Source of the DNA: Nitrososphaerota archaeon
GTDB taxonomy: Archaea; Thermoproteota; Nitrososphaeria; Nitrososphaerales; Gagatemarchaeaceae
Assembly (NCBI GenBank): GCA_005877185.1
Contig: VBPQ01000058.1
Location: forward strand, 1 to 17,231
Reading direction: 5' to 3'
Length of the DNA: 17,231 bases
Shown here: positions 7,917 through 14,978 of the stretch, one piece after another
Layout of the letters: each line of letters begins with the position of its first letter
Position numbering within the stretch: the stretch's first letter is position 1
Made by a program: the position numbers and the translations under genes
Notes under the pieces: generated by a model
Told to the model about the DNA's origin: nothing
The model's database searches: none
Seen by the model: only the letters and a program-made list of their open reading frames with translations

Positions 7917-9253
7917 TCGGTATGATGGAGGCCCTCAACGAGCTAGCTGTCTCGACCGCGAAGAAGTTGGGGGTCGACGACGCAGTTGCGCTAACTTCTC
8001 AGGGAAACGAGCGGATGGTCAGGTTTGCCAACAACTCGCTAACCGTGACGAAGAACATGAAGGAGACCGAGCTATTCGTCTACCTTGGGAAGGACAATAG
8101 GCGGATAGTGGCCGCGACCTCGAACCCCGATGAGTCGAGCATAAGGGCCTTCGTCAAGAAGCTCTTCGAATCCCTGCAGAGCTTGCCCAAGGGGTCAGAC
8201 TACGCTTCCCTCCCAGAGAGGGCGCGCCACTACAGACCGAGCCAGATGAGCTACGACAAGAAGGTCGAGGCCGTCGGAACTGAACTCAGCGAGCTCGCCG
8301 GGGAGGCTATCGAGTCGGCGAGAAAGAACGGGGGAGAGCGGTCAGCGGGGGCGGTGGTGGCTTCGGTCGGCACCTCCTCCATCTTGACTTCGAGCGGAAC
8401 GAGTGGGCATGACAGAGGGGCGTCAATAACATTGAACATCCGGTCCTTCTCGCAGGACGACGCGAGCGGCCACGGGCTCTCGTGCGCCTCAAGGCTGTCG
8501 GGGTTTGACCCTGTGGAGGCTGGGAGGAGGGCCGGGGAGAACGCGAAGAAGATGGTTGGGGCGAAGGAACCCGAGGCGGGCGAGTACGAGGTCCTGATGA
8601 GCCCGACCGTTGCGTCGAACCTCGTCGACCTCATCGGAGGGTTCTCTTCCGCTTTTAGCGTCGAGGCTGGAATCTCGTACTTGGTCGACAAGCTGGGCAA
8701 GAAGGTGGCCTCCGAAAGCTTCAGCCTCTCCGACCACGGACGGATGGACGGCGCCCTCGACGGAAGGGTCTTCGACGACGAGGGGCTGCCAACCGGGACG
8801 ACCCCCATCATCACGAAGGGAGTCCTCGAGAATTACCTGCACAACCTCACCACCGCGAAGAAGGCTGGGAAGGCGTCCACGGGCAACGCGGGGACGATAA
8901 GCCCACATCCCTGGAACCTCGAGGTGGGGAGGGGAGACTCGAGTTACGACGAGATGGTCAAGAGTATGAAGAGAGGTGTCATCCTGACGAGCAACTGGTA
9001 CACGCGCTTCAAGAACTACAGAACTGGCGAGTTCTCAACCGTGCCGAGAGACGGCGCCTACTTGGTGGAAGATGGTCGGATAACTCAGGGACTGAAGGGG
9101 CTGAGGGTGAGCGACAGCCTCGAAAGGATCTTCAGCTCCACCCGCCTGATCTCGAAGAACAGAGAATGGATAGAGTGGTGGGAGGTGGACACGCCTACCC
9201 TGTGCCCTTGGGTGCTCGTTGACGGTGTCAAGATAACCAGGGCCTACGAGTAA
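7913..9253 (+). CDS. tldE: TldE/PmbA-type protease subunit
   Basis: A 446-residue partner of TldD, close to the length of bacterial PmbA (450). It lacks the HExxxH motif, as expected for TldE, which does not bind the metal. Family landmarks are the N-terminal alpha/beta domain with VRFANNSLTVTKN, the central LMSPTVASNLVDLIGGFSSAFS, the DHGRMDGALDGRVFDDEGLPT block, the GVLENYLHNL segment and the C-terminal LTSNWYTRFKNYRTGEFS. The GTG at 7913 overlaps the tldD stop; ATG codons at 7922 and 7925 are possible alternative starts. The two-gene tldDE operon is the usual arrangement in archaea. The stop faces trpB2 with a putative terminator hairpin between them. Confidence 0.93.
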   Translation: MIGMMEALNELAVSTAKKLGVDDAVALTSQGNERMVRFANNSLTVTKNMKETELFVYLGKDNRRIVAATSNPDESSIRAFVKKLFESLQSLPKGSDYASLPERARHYRPSQMSYDKKVEAVGTELSELAGEAIESARKNGGERSAGAVVASVGTSSILTSSGTSGHDRGASITLNIRSFSQDDASGHGLSCASRLSGFDPVEAGRRAGENAKKMVGAKEPEAGEYEVLMSPTVASNLVDLIGGFSSAFSVEAGISYLVDKLGKKVASESFSLSDHGRMDGALDGRVFDDEGLPTGTTPIITKGVLENYLHNLTTAKKAGKASTGNAGTISPHPWNLEVGRGDSSYDEMVKSMKRGVILTSNWYTRFKNYRTGEFSTVPRDGAYLVEDGRITQGLKGLRVSDSLERIFSSTRLISKNREWIEWWEVDTPTLCPWVLVDGVKITRAYE

Positions 9254-9286
9254 GAAATAAGGAAGGTCTCCCACCTTGGATGGGAG
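9251..9286 (-). terminator. Hairpin plus T-rich tract downstream of trpB2
   Basis: A 6-bp perfect inverted repeat (ctccca 9268-9273, tgggag 9281-9286, 7-nt loop) lies immediately beyond the trpB2 stop. Read on the minus strand it is followed by a pyrimidine-rich tract (accttccttatttctta, 9267 down to 9251). Archaeal termination depends mainly on T-rich tracts, so this is a plausible end for the trpB2 transcript. On the plus strand there is no T-run after the hairpin, so it is not convincing for tldDE. Confidence 0.4.
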
Positions 9287-10645
9287 CTATTGCACTAGTG
9301 GTACGGACGCGAGCGCCTGCCGTATCGTGGAGAGCTCCGGCTCGTAGTCTTCGAGCGAGCCTGCTAGTTTGTCCTCGTAGGCCTTGAGGTCGAGGAGGCC
9401 GTGGCCGCTGAAGTTGAAGAGGATGACCTTCTCCTCGTTCCTCTGCTTGCACTGAAGGGCGAGGTCTATCGCCCCCTTGATGGCGTGGTTCGTCTCCGGG
9501 GAGGGAACGATTCCCTCGGTCTTTGCGAAGGTGATGCCAGCGTCCATGACCTCGTTCTGAGTGTATGCCACCGTAGTGACGAGACCTTTGTCGACAAGCA
9601 GGGAGAGAGACGGGGCCTTGCCATGATAGCGGAGTCCGCCCGCATGGATTGGGGGGCACTGGTACCTGTGACCTACCGTGTACATCTTGACGAGGGGAGT
9701 CATTTCACCCGTGTCTCCGAAGTCGTACCTGTACTCCCCCTTCGTCGTCGACGGGACTGCCTTCGGCTCGACAGCGACGAACTTTGCTTCGCTCTTCCCC
9801 CTGAGCTTGTCTCCTATGAAGGGGTACGAGAGGCCCGCATAGTTGCTGCCTCCTCCGATGCATCCGACGACGTAATCGGGCTCGACGTCGAACTCCTTCA
9901 TCTGCTCCTTTGCCTCCTGCCCCACGACCGTCTGGTGCAAGAGGACGTGATTCAGGACACTGCCCAGGGAGTACTTCGTGTTGTCGTGAGTGACGCAGTC
10001 CTCGACGGCCTCGCTGATCGCGATACCCAGGCTTCCGGGATGGTCGGGGTCTTTCTCAAGGAAGCTCCGCCCTACGTTAGTCTTGTCGCTAGGAGAGGAG
10101 AAGACCTTCGCGCCATAGACCTCCATGAGGATTCGTCGGTACGGCTTCTGGATGTAGCTGCTCCTGGTCATGTAGACGGTGAGGGCTATGTCGAAGAAGG
10201 CTGCGGCGAGGGCGAGAGCACTTCCCCACTGCCCGGCACCTGTCTCAGTCGTGAGCCTCTCGGTGCCCTCCTTCTGGTGGTAGTACGCTTGCGCGATCGC
10301 GGTGTTGGGCTTGTGGCTGCCTGCCGGGTTGAGGTCCTCCCTCTTGTAGAAGATCTTGGCGGGCGTCTTCAGCTTCTTCTCTAATCTGGTTGCCCTGTAG
10401 AGAGGTGTGGGCCTGCCCACCCTGAGGTAGGCCTCCCTCACCTCCTCGGGGATGGAGATATACTGCTGTGTGGAGACCTCCTGCATGATGCACTCCTTCG
10501 CAAAGAGCCTCAGCAACGCCTCGGGCGATATCGGTTTTCTCGTCTTCGGGTCGAGGGGTGGGGGAACGCCCTCGGGGAGTTCGTGGAGTATGTTGTAGTA
10601 GTTCTTAGGGAGCTGTTCTTGTGAAAGCGTGGATTTGATTCGCAT
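9287..10645 (-). CDS. trpB: Tryptophan synthase beta chain, TrpB2 type
   Basis: A 452-residue fold-type II PLP enzyme that condenses indole with serine (or, in some archaeal TrpB2 enzymes, O-phosphoserine) to make tryptophan. The PLP lysine is Lys112 in GSHKPNT, the catalytic-type Glu134 lies in TETGAGQWG, and the PLP phosphate loop is GGGSN (264-268). TrpB2 features rather than TrpB1 are the greater length, the N-terminal extension with PEGVPPPLDPKT, QWG after ETGAG, and the sequence GGLRYHG. There is no trpA or other trp gene in the window, consistent with the stand-alone role of TrpB2. The ATG at 10645 is preceded by gagg a few bases upstream and a TATA-like caataaaagg (minus strand). The divergent neighbour encodes an ACT-domain regulator of amino acid metabolism. 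Confidence 0.95.
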   Translation of the reverse strand: MRIKSTLSQEQLPKNYYNILHELPEGVPPPLDPKTRKPISPEALLRLFAKECIMQEVSTQQYISIPEEVREAYLRVGRPTPLYRATRLEKKLKTPAKIFYKREDLNPAGSHKPNTAIAQAYYHQKEGTERLTTETGAGQWGSALALAAAFFDIALTVYMTRSSYIQKPYRRILMEVYGAKVFSSPSDKTNVGRSFLEKDPDHPGSLGIAISEAVEDCVTHDNTKYSLGSVLNHVLLHQTVVGQEAKEQMKEFDVEPDYVVGCIGGGSNYAGLSYPFIGDKLRGKSEAKFVAVEPKAVPSTTKGEYRYDFGDTGEMTPLVKMYTVGHRYQCPPIHAGGLRYHGKAPSLSLLVDKGLVTTVAYTQNEVMDAGITFAKTEGIVPSPETNHAIKGAIDLALQCKQRNEEKVILFNFSGHGLLDLKAYEDKLAGSLEDYEPELSTIRQALASVPLVQ

Positions 10646-10674
10646 CTGCCTCGGCGGGAGGAACTTCCAGCACG

Positions 10675-10684
10675 CCTTTTATTG
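10675..10684 (-). promoter_or_regulatory. TATA-like box of trpB2
   Basis: On the minus strand the sequence caataaaagg is centred about 35 nt upstream of the trpB2 ATG, predicting a short leader of roughly 8 nt that contains a weak gagg ribosome-binding sequence. The remainder of the 191-nt divergent region (10646-10836) shows no gene. Confidence 0.45.
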
Positions 10685-10801
10685 ATTTGTGCCCACGAAT
10701 GTACATCGTCACCTTTGCTACTTCCTAGCTTCACCTGCTTACCGAAAGCAGAGCCGAAACAAACGCAAGGTAACCTCGGTGCACTCTCTCGCACTCGGGA
10801 A

Positions 10802-10815
10802 CGACTATTAAGTCG
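10802..10815 (+). promoter_or_regulatory. TATA box embedded in a perfect inverted repeat, promoter of the HTH-ACT gene
   Basis: The sequence cgactattaagtcg has 5-bp perfect arms (cgact/agtcg) around atta, centred about 29 nt upstream of the ATG at 10837. The central tattaa-like bases sit where the TATA box of a leaderless transcript should be. A symmetric site covering the TATA box is a classic layout for an archaeal repressor operator, so autoregulation by the encoded HTH protein is an attractive inference. Confidence 0.5.
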
Positions 10816-10836
10816 GGACCCGGGAGATCTGTCAAG

Positions 10837-11343
10837 ATGTGGCCCAGCGTCAGGAAACAGTTCTCCCGGCAGATAGTGAGGGCCGACATCGTGAAGAAGA
10901 TGATAGAGTGCGGGATCAGGGTCGCTGACGACCTACGGCTCTACGTGGGGGACGTCGAGGTGGACTACTCTGCCGTGGCGAGGGCCGTGAACGTTGACAG
11001 GAGGGTCGTCAAGCAGACAGTCAAGCAGATCAAGGGAAACCGGTTTCTCAACGGCCTCTTCTCGAACCTGGCCCCCATCGGTTCGAGCCTCGTCCCGGTC
11101 GCCTCGAAGCTGGGTTACTCGGCGATCGTGATAGAGGCGGACCCGAGAAAGTCAGGGGTGATCGCCGCGGTGGCCAGCGTTCTCGCGAACCATGACCTAG
11201 TGATCAGGCAGGCGCTCGCCGACGACCCCGACATGGTGCCGGATGCTAAGATGACGCTCGTTGTTGAGGGTAGTTTGAGCGGGAAGGCGATGGAAGAGCT
11301 GAACGACCTGAAACTTGTTAAGAGCATAAAGATACTCAAGTAG
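10837..11343 (+). CDS. HTH-ACT regulator of amino acid metabolism (COG2150-like)
   Basis: A 168-residue protein. Residues about 10-68 form a helix-rich N-terminal domain with a winged-helix-like segment (VDYSAVARAVNVDRRVVKQTVKQI, shown split: VDYSAVARAV then NVDRRVVKQT). Residues about 92-167 form an ACT domain (YSAIVIEADPRKSGVIAAVA, later MTLVVEG and SLSGKAMEELNDL), a fold that binds small ligands, typically amino acids. This layout matches archaeal proteins annotated as predicted regulators of amino acid metabolism. It is divergent from trpB2 and followed 6 nt later by a PfkB kinase, with which it is probably co-transcribed. A palindrome covers its TATA box. The target genes and ligand cannot be read from sequence; trpB2 control is a guess from adjacency. 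Confidence 0.82.
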   Translation: MWPSVRKQFSRQIVRADIVKKMIECGIRVADDLRLYVGDVEVDYSAVARAVNVDRRVVKQTVKQIKGNRFLNGLFSNLAPIGSSLVPVASKLGYSAIVIEADPRKSGVIAAVASVLANHDLVIRQALADDPDMVPDAKMTLVVEGSLSGKAMEELNDLKLVKSIKILK

Positions 11344-11349
11344 AGCGCG

Positions 11350-12327
11350 ATGTCACGGTTCGAGGTCGCGGTCCTGCACGACTACTACGTGGACAGGCTT
11401 GTCCTGATTCAGGAGTTCGGTAGGCTCTCTGATGCGATCTCGAAGAAGGCCGACGAAGGAGGCGGTGGAATACACGGAGTCAGGCAGCTCGAGATCAGGG
11501 GCGGGAACGCCGCCAACCTCGCCCACGCGCTGGGGAGGCTAGGGACGAGAACCTTCCTTCTGACCCACAGCGACCCCGCGCACGAGCCCCTGCTGAGGGC
11601 TGGATTCAAGGGATTGCCAGTCGTCTTGAGCGTGAAGAAGAGGGAAGCTGGGTTGACAGTCGCCTTGGAGGGGATGAGAGGTGGGGCGAGGATGAACGTG
11701 ATGCTGGGTCACAACGGGGGGGCCGGAGAATTTCCGCCGTCGATGATTGACAGCGACGACTGGGCCGCTCTCAAAGAATCGAAGATTGTCTGCTCGGTGA
11801 ACTGGGCCGCGAACAGCAATGGCACCGAACTGCTGATGGCACTGAGAAGGCGTCTGGGTCGGAAGCACCAGATATTCCTCGACCCGGCGGACATGCGGGA
11901 CAGGCTCGAAGCTTACGGAGAGCTGCTCCGTGCGATGGGGGAACGGAGTCTCGTGAACTGGCTCAGCCTCAACGAGGCGGAGGCGCGAGCGACGGGCAGT
12001 ATGCTCGGTGTTCGGGAGAGAGACCTCGGTGACCTGTCGCGCAGCATCGCGCGAAAGTTGAACCTCAGAGTCGACATTCACACGAAGAACGGGTCTTACA
12101 CCTCGACCGGGTCCGAGGTCGTACGATGCGGGATTGGATGGGTGACCCCGAAGAGGCTAACGGGCGCGGGCGACGTCTGGGACGCCGCCTCGATTCACTT
12201 CTTCCTCAACGGAAAAGGCGACGCCGACAGGCTCGCCCTCGCGAACGCGGCAGCGAAATACTACGTGTCGGCCGAAGAGCCGGAGGCCCCGACTCAAGGA
12301 GAGGTGCTTCGCCTCACGAAGGCCTAG
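11350..12327 (+). CDS. PfkB/ribokinase-family kinase, substrate unknown
   Basis: A 325-residue PfkB-family small-molecule kinase. The N-terminal signature is RGGNAANLAHALGRLG (50-65), a LSLNEAEA block (206-213) follows the lid and centre, and the C-terminal signature is TGAGDVWDAA (271-280) with catalytic base Asp275 and the anion-hole GAG. PfkB enzymes phosphorylate sugars, nucleosides or related alcohols with ATP or ADP; nothing here points to one substrate. The usual aromatic after TGAGD-x is Trp rather than Phe, a small deviation. The ATG lies 6 nt after the ACT-regulator stop, so both genes probably share one transcript. Its TAG abuts the stop of the convergent coiled-coil gene with no gap. 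Confidence 0.88.
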   Translation: MSRFEVAVLHDYYVDRLVLIQEFGRLSDAISKKADEGGGGIHGVRQLEIRGGNAANLAHALGRLGTRTFLLTHSDPAHEPLLRAGFKGLPVVLSVKKREAGLTVALEGMRGGARMNVMLGHNGGAGEFPPSMIDSDDWAALKESKIVCSVNWAANSNGTELLMALRRRLGRKHQIFLDPADMRDRLEAYGELLRAMGERSLVNWLSLNEAEARATGSMLGVRERDLGDLSRSIARKLNLRVDIHTKNGSYTSTGSEVVRCGIGWVTPKRLTGAGDVWDAASIHFFLNGKGDADRLALANAAAKYYVSAEEPEAPTQGEVLRLTKA

Positions 12328-12858
12328 CTACTTCTCGAGCATTCTTGAGAAGGTCCAGCTGAACGTATTGAGTATCTCGTTCAGCCTGCTCTTCTCCCTG
12401 TAGTTCTCGACCACCACCCTGGAGACGCTGCCGTTTCTCTCCTCGAAGTTGAAGCGGAGTTGCTGACCATCGGCGAGCTTTCCCTTCGCGACCAGCTCCT
12501 CATCCTTCGCCTTCATGCCCTGGAGAATCTTCCCGAGGAGGAAAGACTTGAACGGAGGGACATCAACGCGTAGGGTCACGCCAGACGCGGGTTCAACGAC
12601 GAGCTTGGCGGAGGTAATCGAGGCAATCGCGATCGACTGCCCCCCTTTATCCTTCCTGAGCTCTCTCCTCTCCGCAATCTCACCAGCCTCACTGACCAGC
12701 TCGCTGGCAGACCTGAACGTCTCGGCCCTCAGGGTGGTATCGACGTAGTTGAGAGCCTCCTTCAGCCTCTCAATCTCCTCCTGCAGCTCGGTTATGCGAG
12801 ACTCCAGCCAGAGCTTGAGCTCCGCCGCCTTCTTTACCTCTGCGTCTGACCCAGACAC
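12328..12858 (-). CDS. Archaeal coiled-coil protein of unknown function
   Basis: A 176-residue protein starting at GTG 12856-12858. Residues about 5-50 (AAELKLWLESRITELQEEIE, ERLKEALNYVDTTLR) form a heptad-like coiled coil, followed by a charged linker with ERRELRKDKG (63-72) and an alpha/beta C-terminal domain (SAKLVVEPASGVTLRVDV, then FKSFLLGKILQGMKAKDEEL, and the strand QLRFNFEERNGSVSRVVVENY). No signal peptide or membrane segment. I do not recognise a named family; the composition and codon pattern look like a genuine conserved archaeal protein. The GTG is supported by a TATA-like element centred 32 nt upstream (12884-12896), also used by the divergent ECF-type gene. Confidence 0.75.
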   Translation of the reverse strand: MSGSDAEVKKAAELKLWLESRITELQEEIERLKEALNYVDTTLRAETFRSASELVSEAGEIAERRELRKDKGGQSIAIASITSAKLVVEPASGVTLRVDVPPFKSFLLGKILQGMKAKDEELVAKGKLADGQQLRFNFEERNGSVSRVVVENYREKSRLNEILNTFSWTFSRMLEK

Positions 12859-12883
12859 GACTGTGGAGCGTCCTTCGGAGCCG

Positions 12884-12896
12884 CTAAAAACTTTAG
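12884..12896. promoter_or_regulatory. Symmetric TATA-like element shared by two divergent genes
   Basis: The sequence ctaaaaactttag has 5-bp arms (ctaaa/tttag) around aac, so it reads as a TATA-like box on both strands. Its centre (12890) is 32 nt from the GTG of the minus-strand coiled-coil gene and 29 nt from the ATG at 12919 of the plus-strand membrane gene. This suggests one bidirectional promoter with leaderless transcripts each way. Confidence 0.5.
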
Positions 12897-12918
12897 GCGC
12901 GCAAATTTGATGGCTGGT

Positions 12919-13638
12919 ATGCTAGGCGCGCCCGGGAGGTCGAAGAAGATTGCGTACTCCTCAATCTTCGCCGTCGCATACTCGATTGCGAGACTCTTTC
13001 CTATCTCTCCCTACGTCGGGCTCAACAGTACTCTGACATTCGGCGAGATATTCAGCCCACTCGCCGGAATGCTCTTCGGGCCGTACGTCGGGGTTGTCTC
13101 CGTAACCCTCGGTACCTTTCTGGCTTTCATTCGCGGACGACCTCCCGTCTTTGACGGTCTTGATTTCCTGCCAGGGGCCACGGCGGCGCTTATTGCCGGA
13201 TTCTGTTTCACGGGAAAAAGAAACGTTTCCCTCCTAGTACCGCTCATCGTGATGGCCCTCTTCACCATCGACCCGCTCTCGATGAGCCTGATCTCGGTCG
13301 GCCCAATCAGTGTTCCATTCCTCTGGATGCATCTGCTCTCCGTTCTGACGATGGGTGTCACTTGGGTTCTCGTGGGCAGGAAGAAGATTCAAGTGTCGAG
13401 TTTGCTCTTCGTTGGGGCGACGTTTTTCCTTTCGACTATGAGCGCGCACGTAGCCGGCGGTGTGATGTTCGAGAACGTCTTGGTAAGAATCAATGGGGTG
13501 TTGCCGTCAAACCTCCTGTCCTACTGGCGGGGGATATTCTACCTCTATCCTCTCGAGCGAACCTTCTTCACTATCGCGGGGACAGCGGTCACATTCCCGA
13601 TTCTCAGGACGATCTCGAGATGGACGGGTAAGGTTTAG
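12919..13638 (+). CDS. ECF transporter S component-like membrane protein
   Basis: About 239 residues with roughly six hydrophobic segments. Near the N-terminus is the hallmark block LTFGEIFSPLAGMLFGPYVG followed by a Gly-rich helix, typical of substrate-binding S components of energy-coupling-factor vitamin/metal transporters (the GD-x-x-x-x-x-x-GxxFGPxxG pattern). The substrate is unknown, and no EcfA ATPase or EcfT gene lies in the window, so it would have to use a shared ECF module elsewhere, or act alone. Possible starts are TTG 12907, ATG 12910 and ATG 12919; the last is chosen because it lies 29 nt from the shared TATA-like element. Its TAG overlaps the stop of the frame-restored dehydrogenase gene. 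Confidence 0.7.
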   Translation: MLGAPGRSKKIAYSSIFAVAYSIARLFPISPYVGLNSTLTFGEIFSPLAGMLFGPYVGVVSVTLGTFLAFIRGRPPVFDGLDFLPGATAALIAGFCFTGKRNVSLLVPLIVMALFTIDPLSMSLISVGPISVPFLWMHLLSVLTMGVTWVLVGRKKIQVSSLLFVGATFFLSTMSAHVAGGVMFENVLVRINGVLPSNLLSYWRGIFYLYPLERTFFTIAGTAVTFPILRTISRWTGKV

Positions 13639-14644
13639 AGGAGCCTCGCGATGGCATCAGCCATCTCTCGAGTTCCCGCCTTCCCGCCAATGTCGTAGGT
13701 GATGTCCTTCCCCCTTGCGATTACCTTCGAGGTTGCATCAAAAATCGCCTTCGAAGGTCCCTTCTCACCCAGTAGTCAAGCATCCAGGCCGCCGAGAGGA
13801 TCGTGGCCGTGGGATTGACCTTGTTGAGCCCCTTGTACTTCGGGGTGCTGCCGTGAGCAGGCTCGAACATCGCGTAGTCATCGCCGAAGTTGCCCGAATA
13901 GACCATCCCGATGCTTCCTATCAGCCCTGATGCCTCCTCTGAAAGGACGTCCATGAAGAGGTTCGTCCCGACGATGATGGACCTGTCGAACCTGTCGGGA
14001 TTCTTCACCAGCTGCTGCGCAAAGTTGTCGATGAATAGGTCCTCCAGCTCGACACGGGGATACTTCCTCGCAACCCTCTTGGCACACTCCAGGAAGAGCC
14101 CGTCGGTGACTTTTAGGATGTTGGCCTTCGAAATTGCGATTAAGTGCGACCATCCTCGCTTACGAGCCTCCTCGAAGGCGAACCTCACGACTCGGGTTGA
14201 CTTGTTTCTCGTTATGAGACGTATGGCGATAGCCACATCCTTGTCCAGTCGATACTCGATTCCTGAGTAGAGCCCCTCGGTAGCCTCCCTGACACAGACG
14301 AAGTCAACCTCGCCGAGGGGACCCACGTGATTCGGGTATGTCTTGATGGGCCTGACGTTTGCGTAGAGGTCGAACTTCTGCCTGATGCTTACGGCAACGC
14401 TCTTCGGCGTTCCGGGAAGAGGAATCGTCGTGGTAGGCCCCTTGAGGCAGCAGTCGGAGTCCTCGAGGACCCGCCACGTCTCTTCAGGAATGAAGGTAGC
14501 CCCCTTCTCCCTACTCCACCACTCGGACCCCGCTTCGCATATCACCAGCTCCAACCTTGCACCGCTCGCCTTGATCACAGCGAGGGTCGCGTCGACAAGT
14601 TCAGGGCCCGTTCCATCGCCCCTGATGACGGCGACCTTCTTCAA
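13635..14644 (-). CDS. Isocitrate/isopropylmalate dehydrogenase family, frameshifted near C-terminus
   Basis: This family oxidatively decarboxylates 2-hydroxy acids (isocitrate, 3-isopropylmalate, homoisocitrate) with NAD(P). Motifs are the N-terminal IRGDGTGPELV, the substrate-site block IRQKFDLYANVRPIK, VREATEGLYSGIEY, SKANILKVTDGLFLE and EPAHGSTPKYKGLNKVNPTA. The reading frame from TTG 14644 ends early at 13721 after a nonsense-looking tail (WVRRDLRRRFLMQPRR). Adding one base to the CCC run at 13768-13770 (plus strand) restores a proper end, WGEKGPSKAIFDAT through GGKAGTREMADAIARLL, stopping at 13635-13637 for 336 residues, the normal family length. It is either a sequencing/assembly error or a real lesion. 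A TATA-like box lies 29 nt upstream of the TTG. Which substrate is used cannot be decided. Confidence 0.88.
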
Positions 14645-14668
14645 CTCTTTTGACGGCCGCCCAGAGAT

Positions 14669-14678
14669 GGTTAAAACC
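14669..14678 (-). promoter_or_regulatory. TATA-like box of the dehydrogenase gene
   Basis: On the minus strand the sequence ggttttaacc, a near-palindrome with ggtt/aacc arms, is centred 29 nt upstream of the TTG at 14644. It supports that TTG as a leaderless start and shows that the dehydrogenase has its own promoter despite lying behind the acylphosphatase gene. Confidence 0.5.
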
Positions 14679-14689
14679 TTAGCTGGCTG

Positions 14690-14944
14690 CTAGCCCACGA
14701 TCCGGAATCCTCGAAGGCCGCGGAGCTTCTTCTGCCTTTCAACGGTGACCGAGTCGACCCTTGCCCTGCGAGGGCCGTGCTCGCTCCATTCGAGGACCTT
14801 CCTGACATCCCCCTCATCCCCTTCGAGGAGCGCCTCGACAGCTCCGTCCGCACGATTTCTCACCCAGCCGTCCACCCTGTTGGCTCGAGCGACCTCTGTC
14901 ATCGAGGCCCTGAAAAGGACGCCCTGGACGAGGCCACGCACCAC
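14690..14944 (-). CDS. Acylphosphatase
   Basis: An 84-residue frame (from GTG 14944) with the acylphosphatase signature RGLVQGVLFR, including catalytic Arg12, and GWVRNRADG with catalytic Asn30; it ends in GFRIVG like archaeal homologues. The enzyme hydrolyses carboxyl-phosphate bonds in acyl phosphates. The family normally has 5-10 more N-terminal residues forming the first beta strand. The frame continues upstream through codons reading GRVVLRVV, which fit that strand, but the only start codons there are CTG 14953 and ATA 14968, before a TGA at 14975-14977. So the start is unresolved: a non-canonical codon, a shortened protein, or a small sequence error. It lies 34 nt downstream of the MarC gene stop and is probably co-transcribed with it. 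Confidence 0.85.
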   Translation of the reverse strand: MVRGLVQGVLFRASMTEVARANRVDGWVRNRADGAVEALLEGDEGDVRKVLEWSEHGPRRARVDSVTVERQKKLRGLRGFRIVG

Positions 14945-14978
14945 GACCCTCAGGACGACTCTGCCTATCGAGACTCAC

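Noticed and set aside
8251..8814. Open frame of 187 residues on the minus strand
   Set aside because: Antisense to tldE, rich in Ser/Pro, with no recognisable domain; a shadow of the real coding strand.
9401..10384. Open frame of 327 residues on the plus strand
   Set aside because: It lies wholly antisense to trpB2, which has every catalytic motif. Long antisense frames are common opposite GC-rich genes, and the translation shows no family motif.
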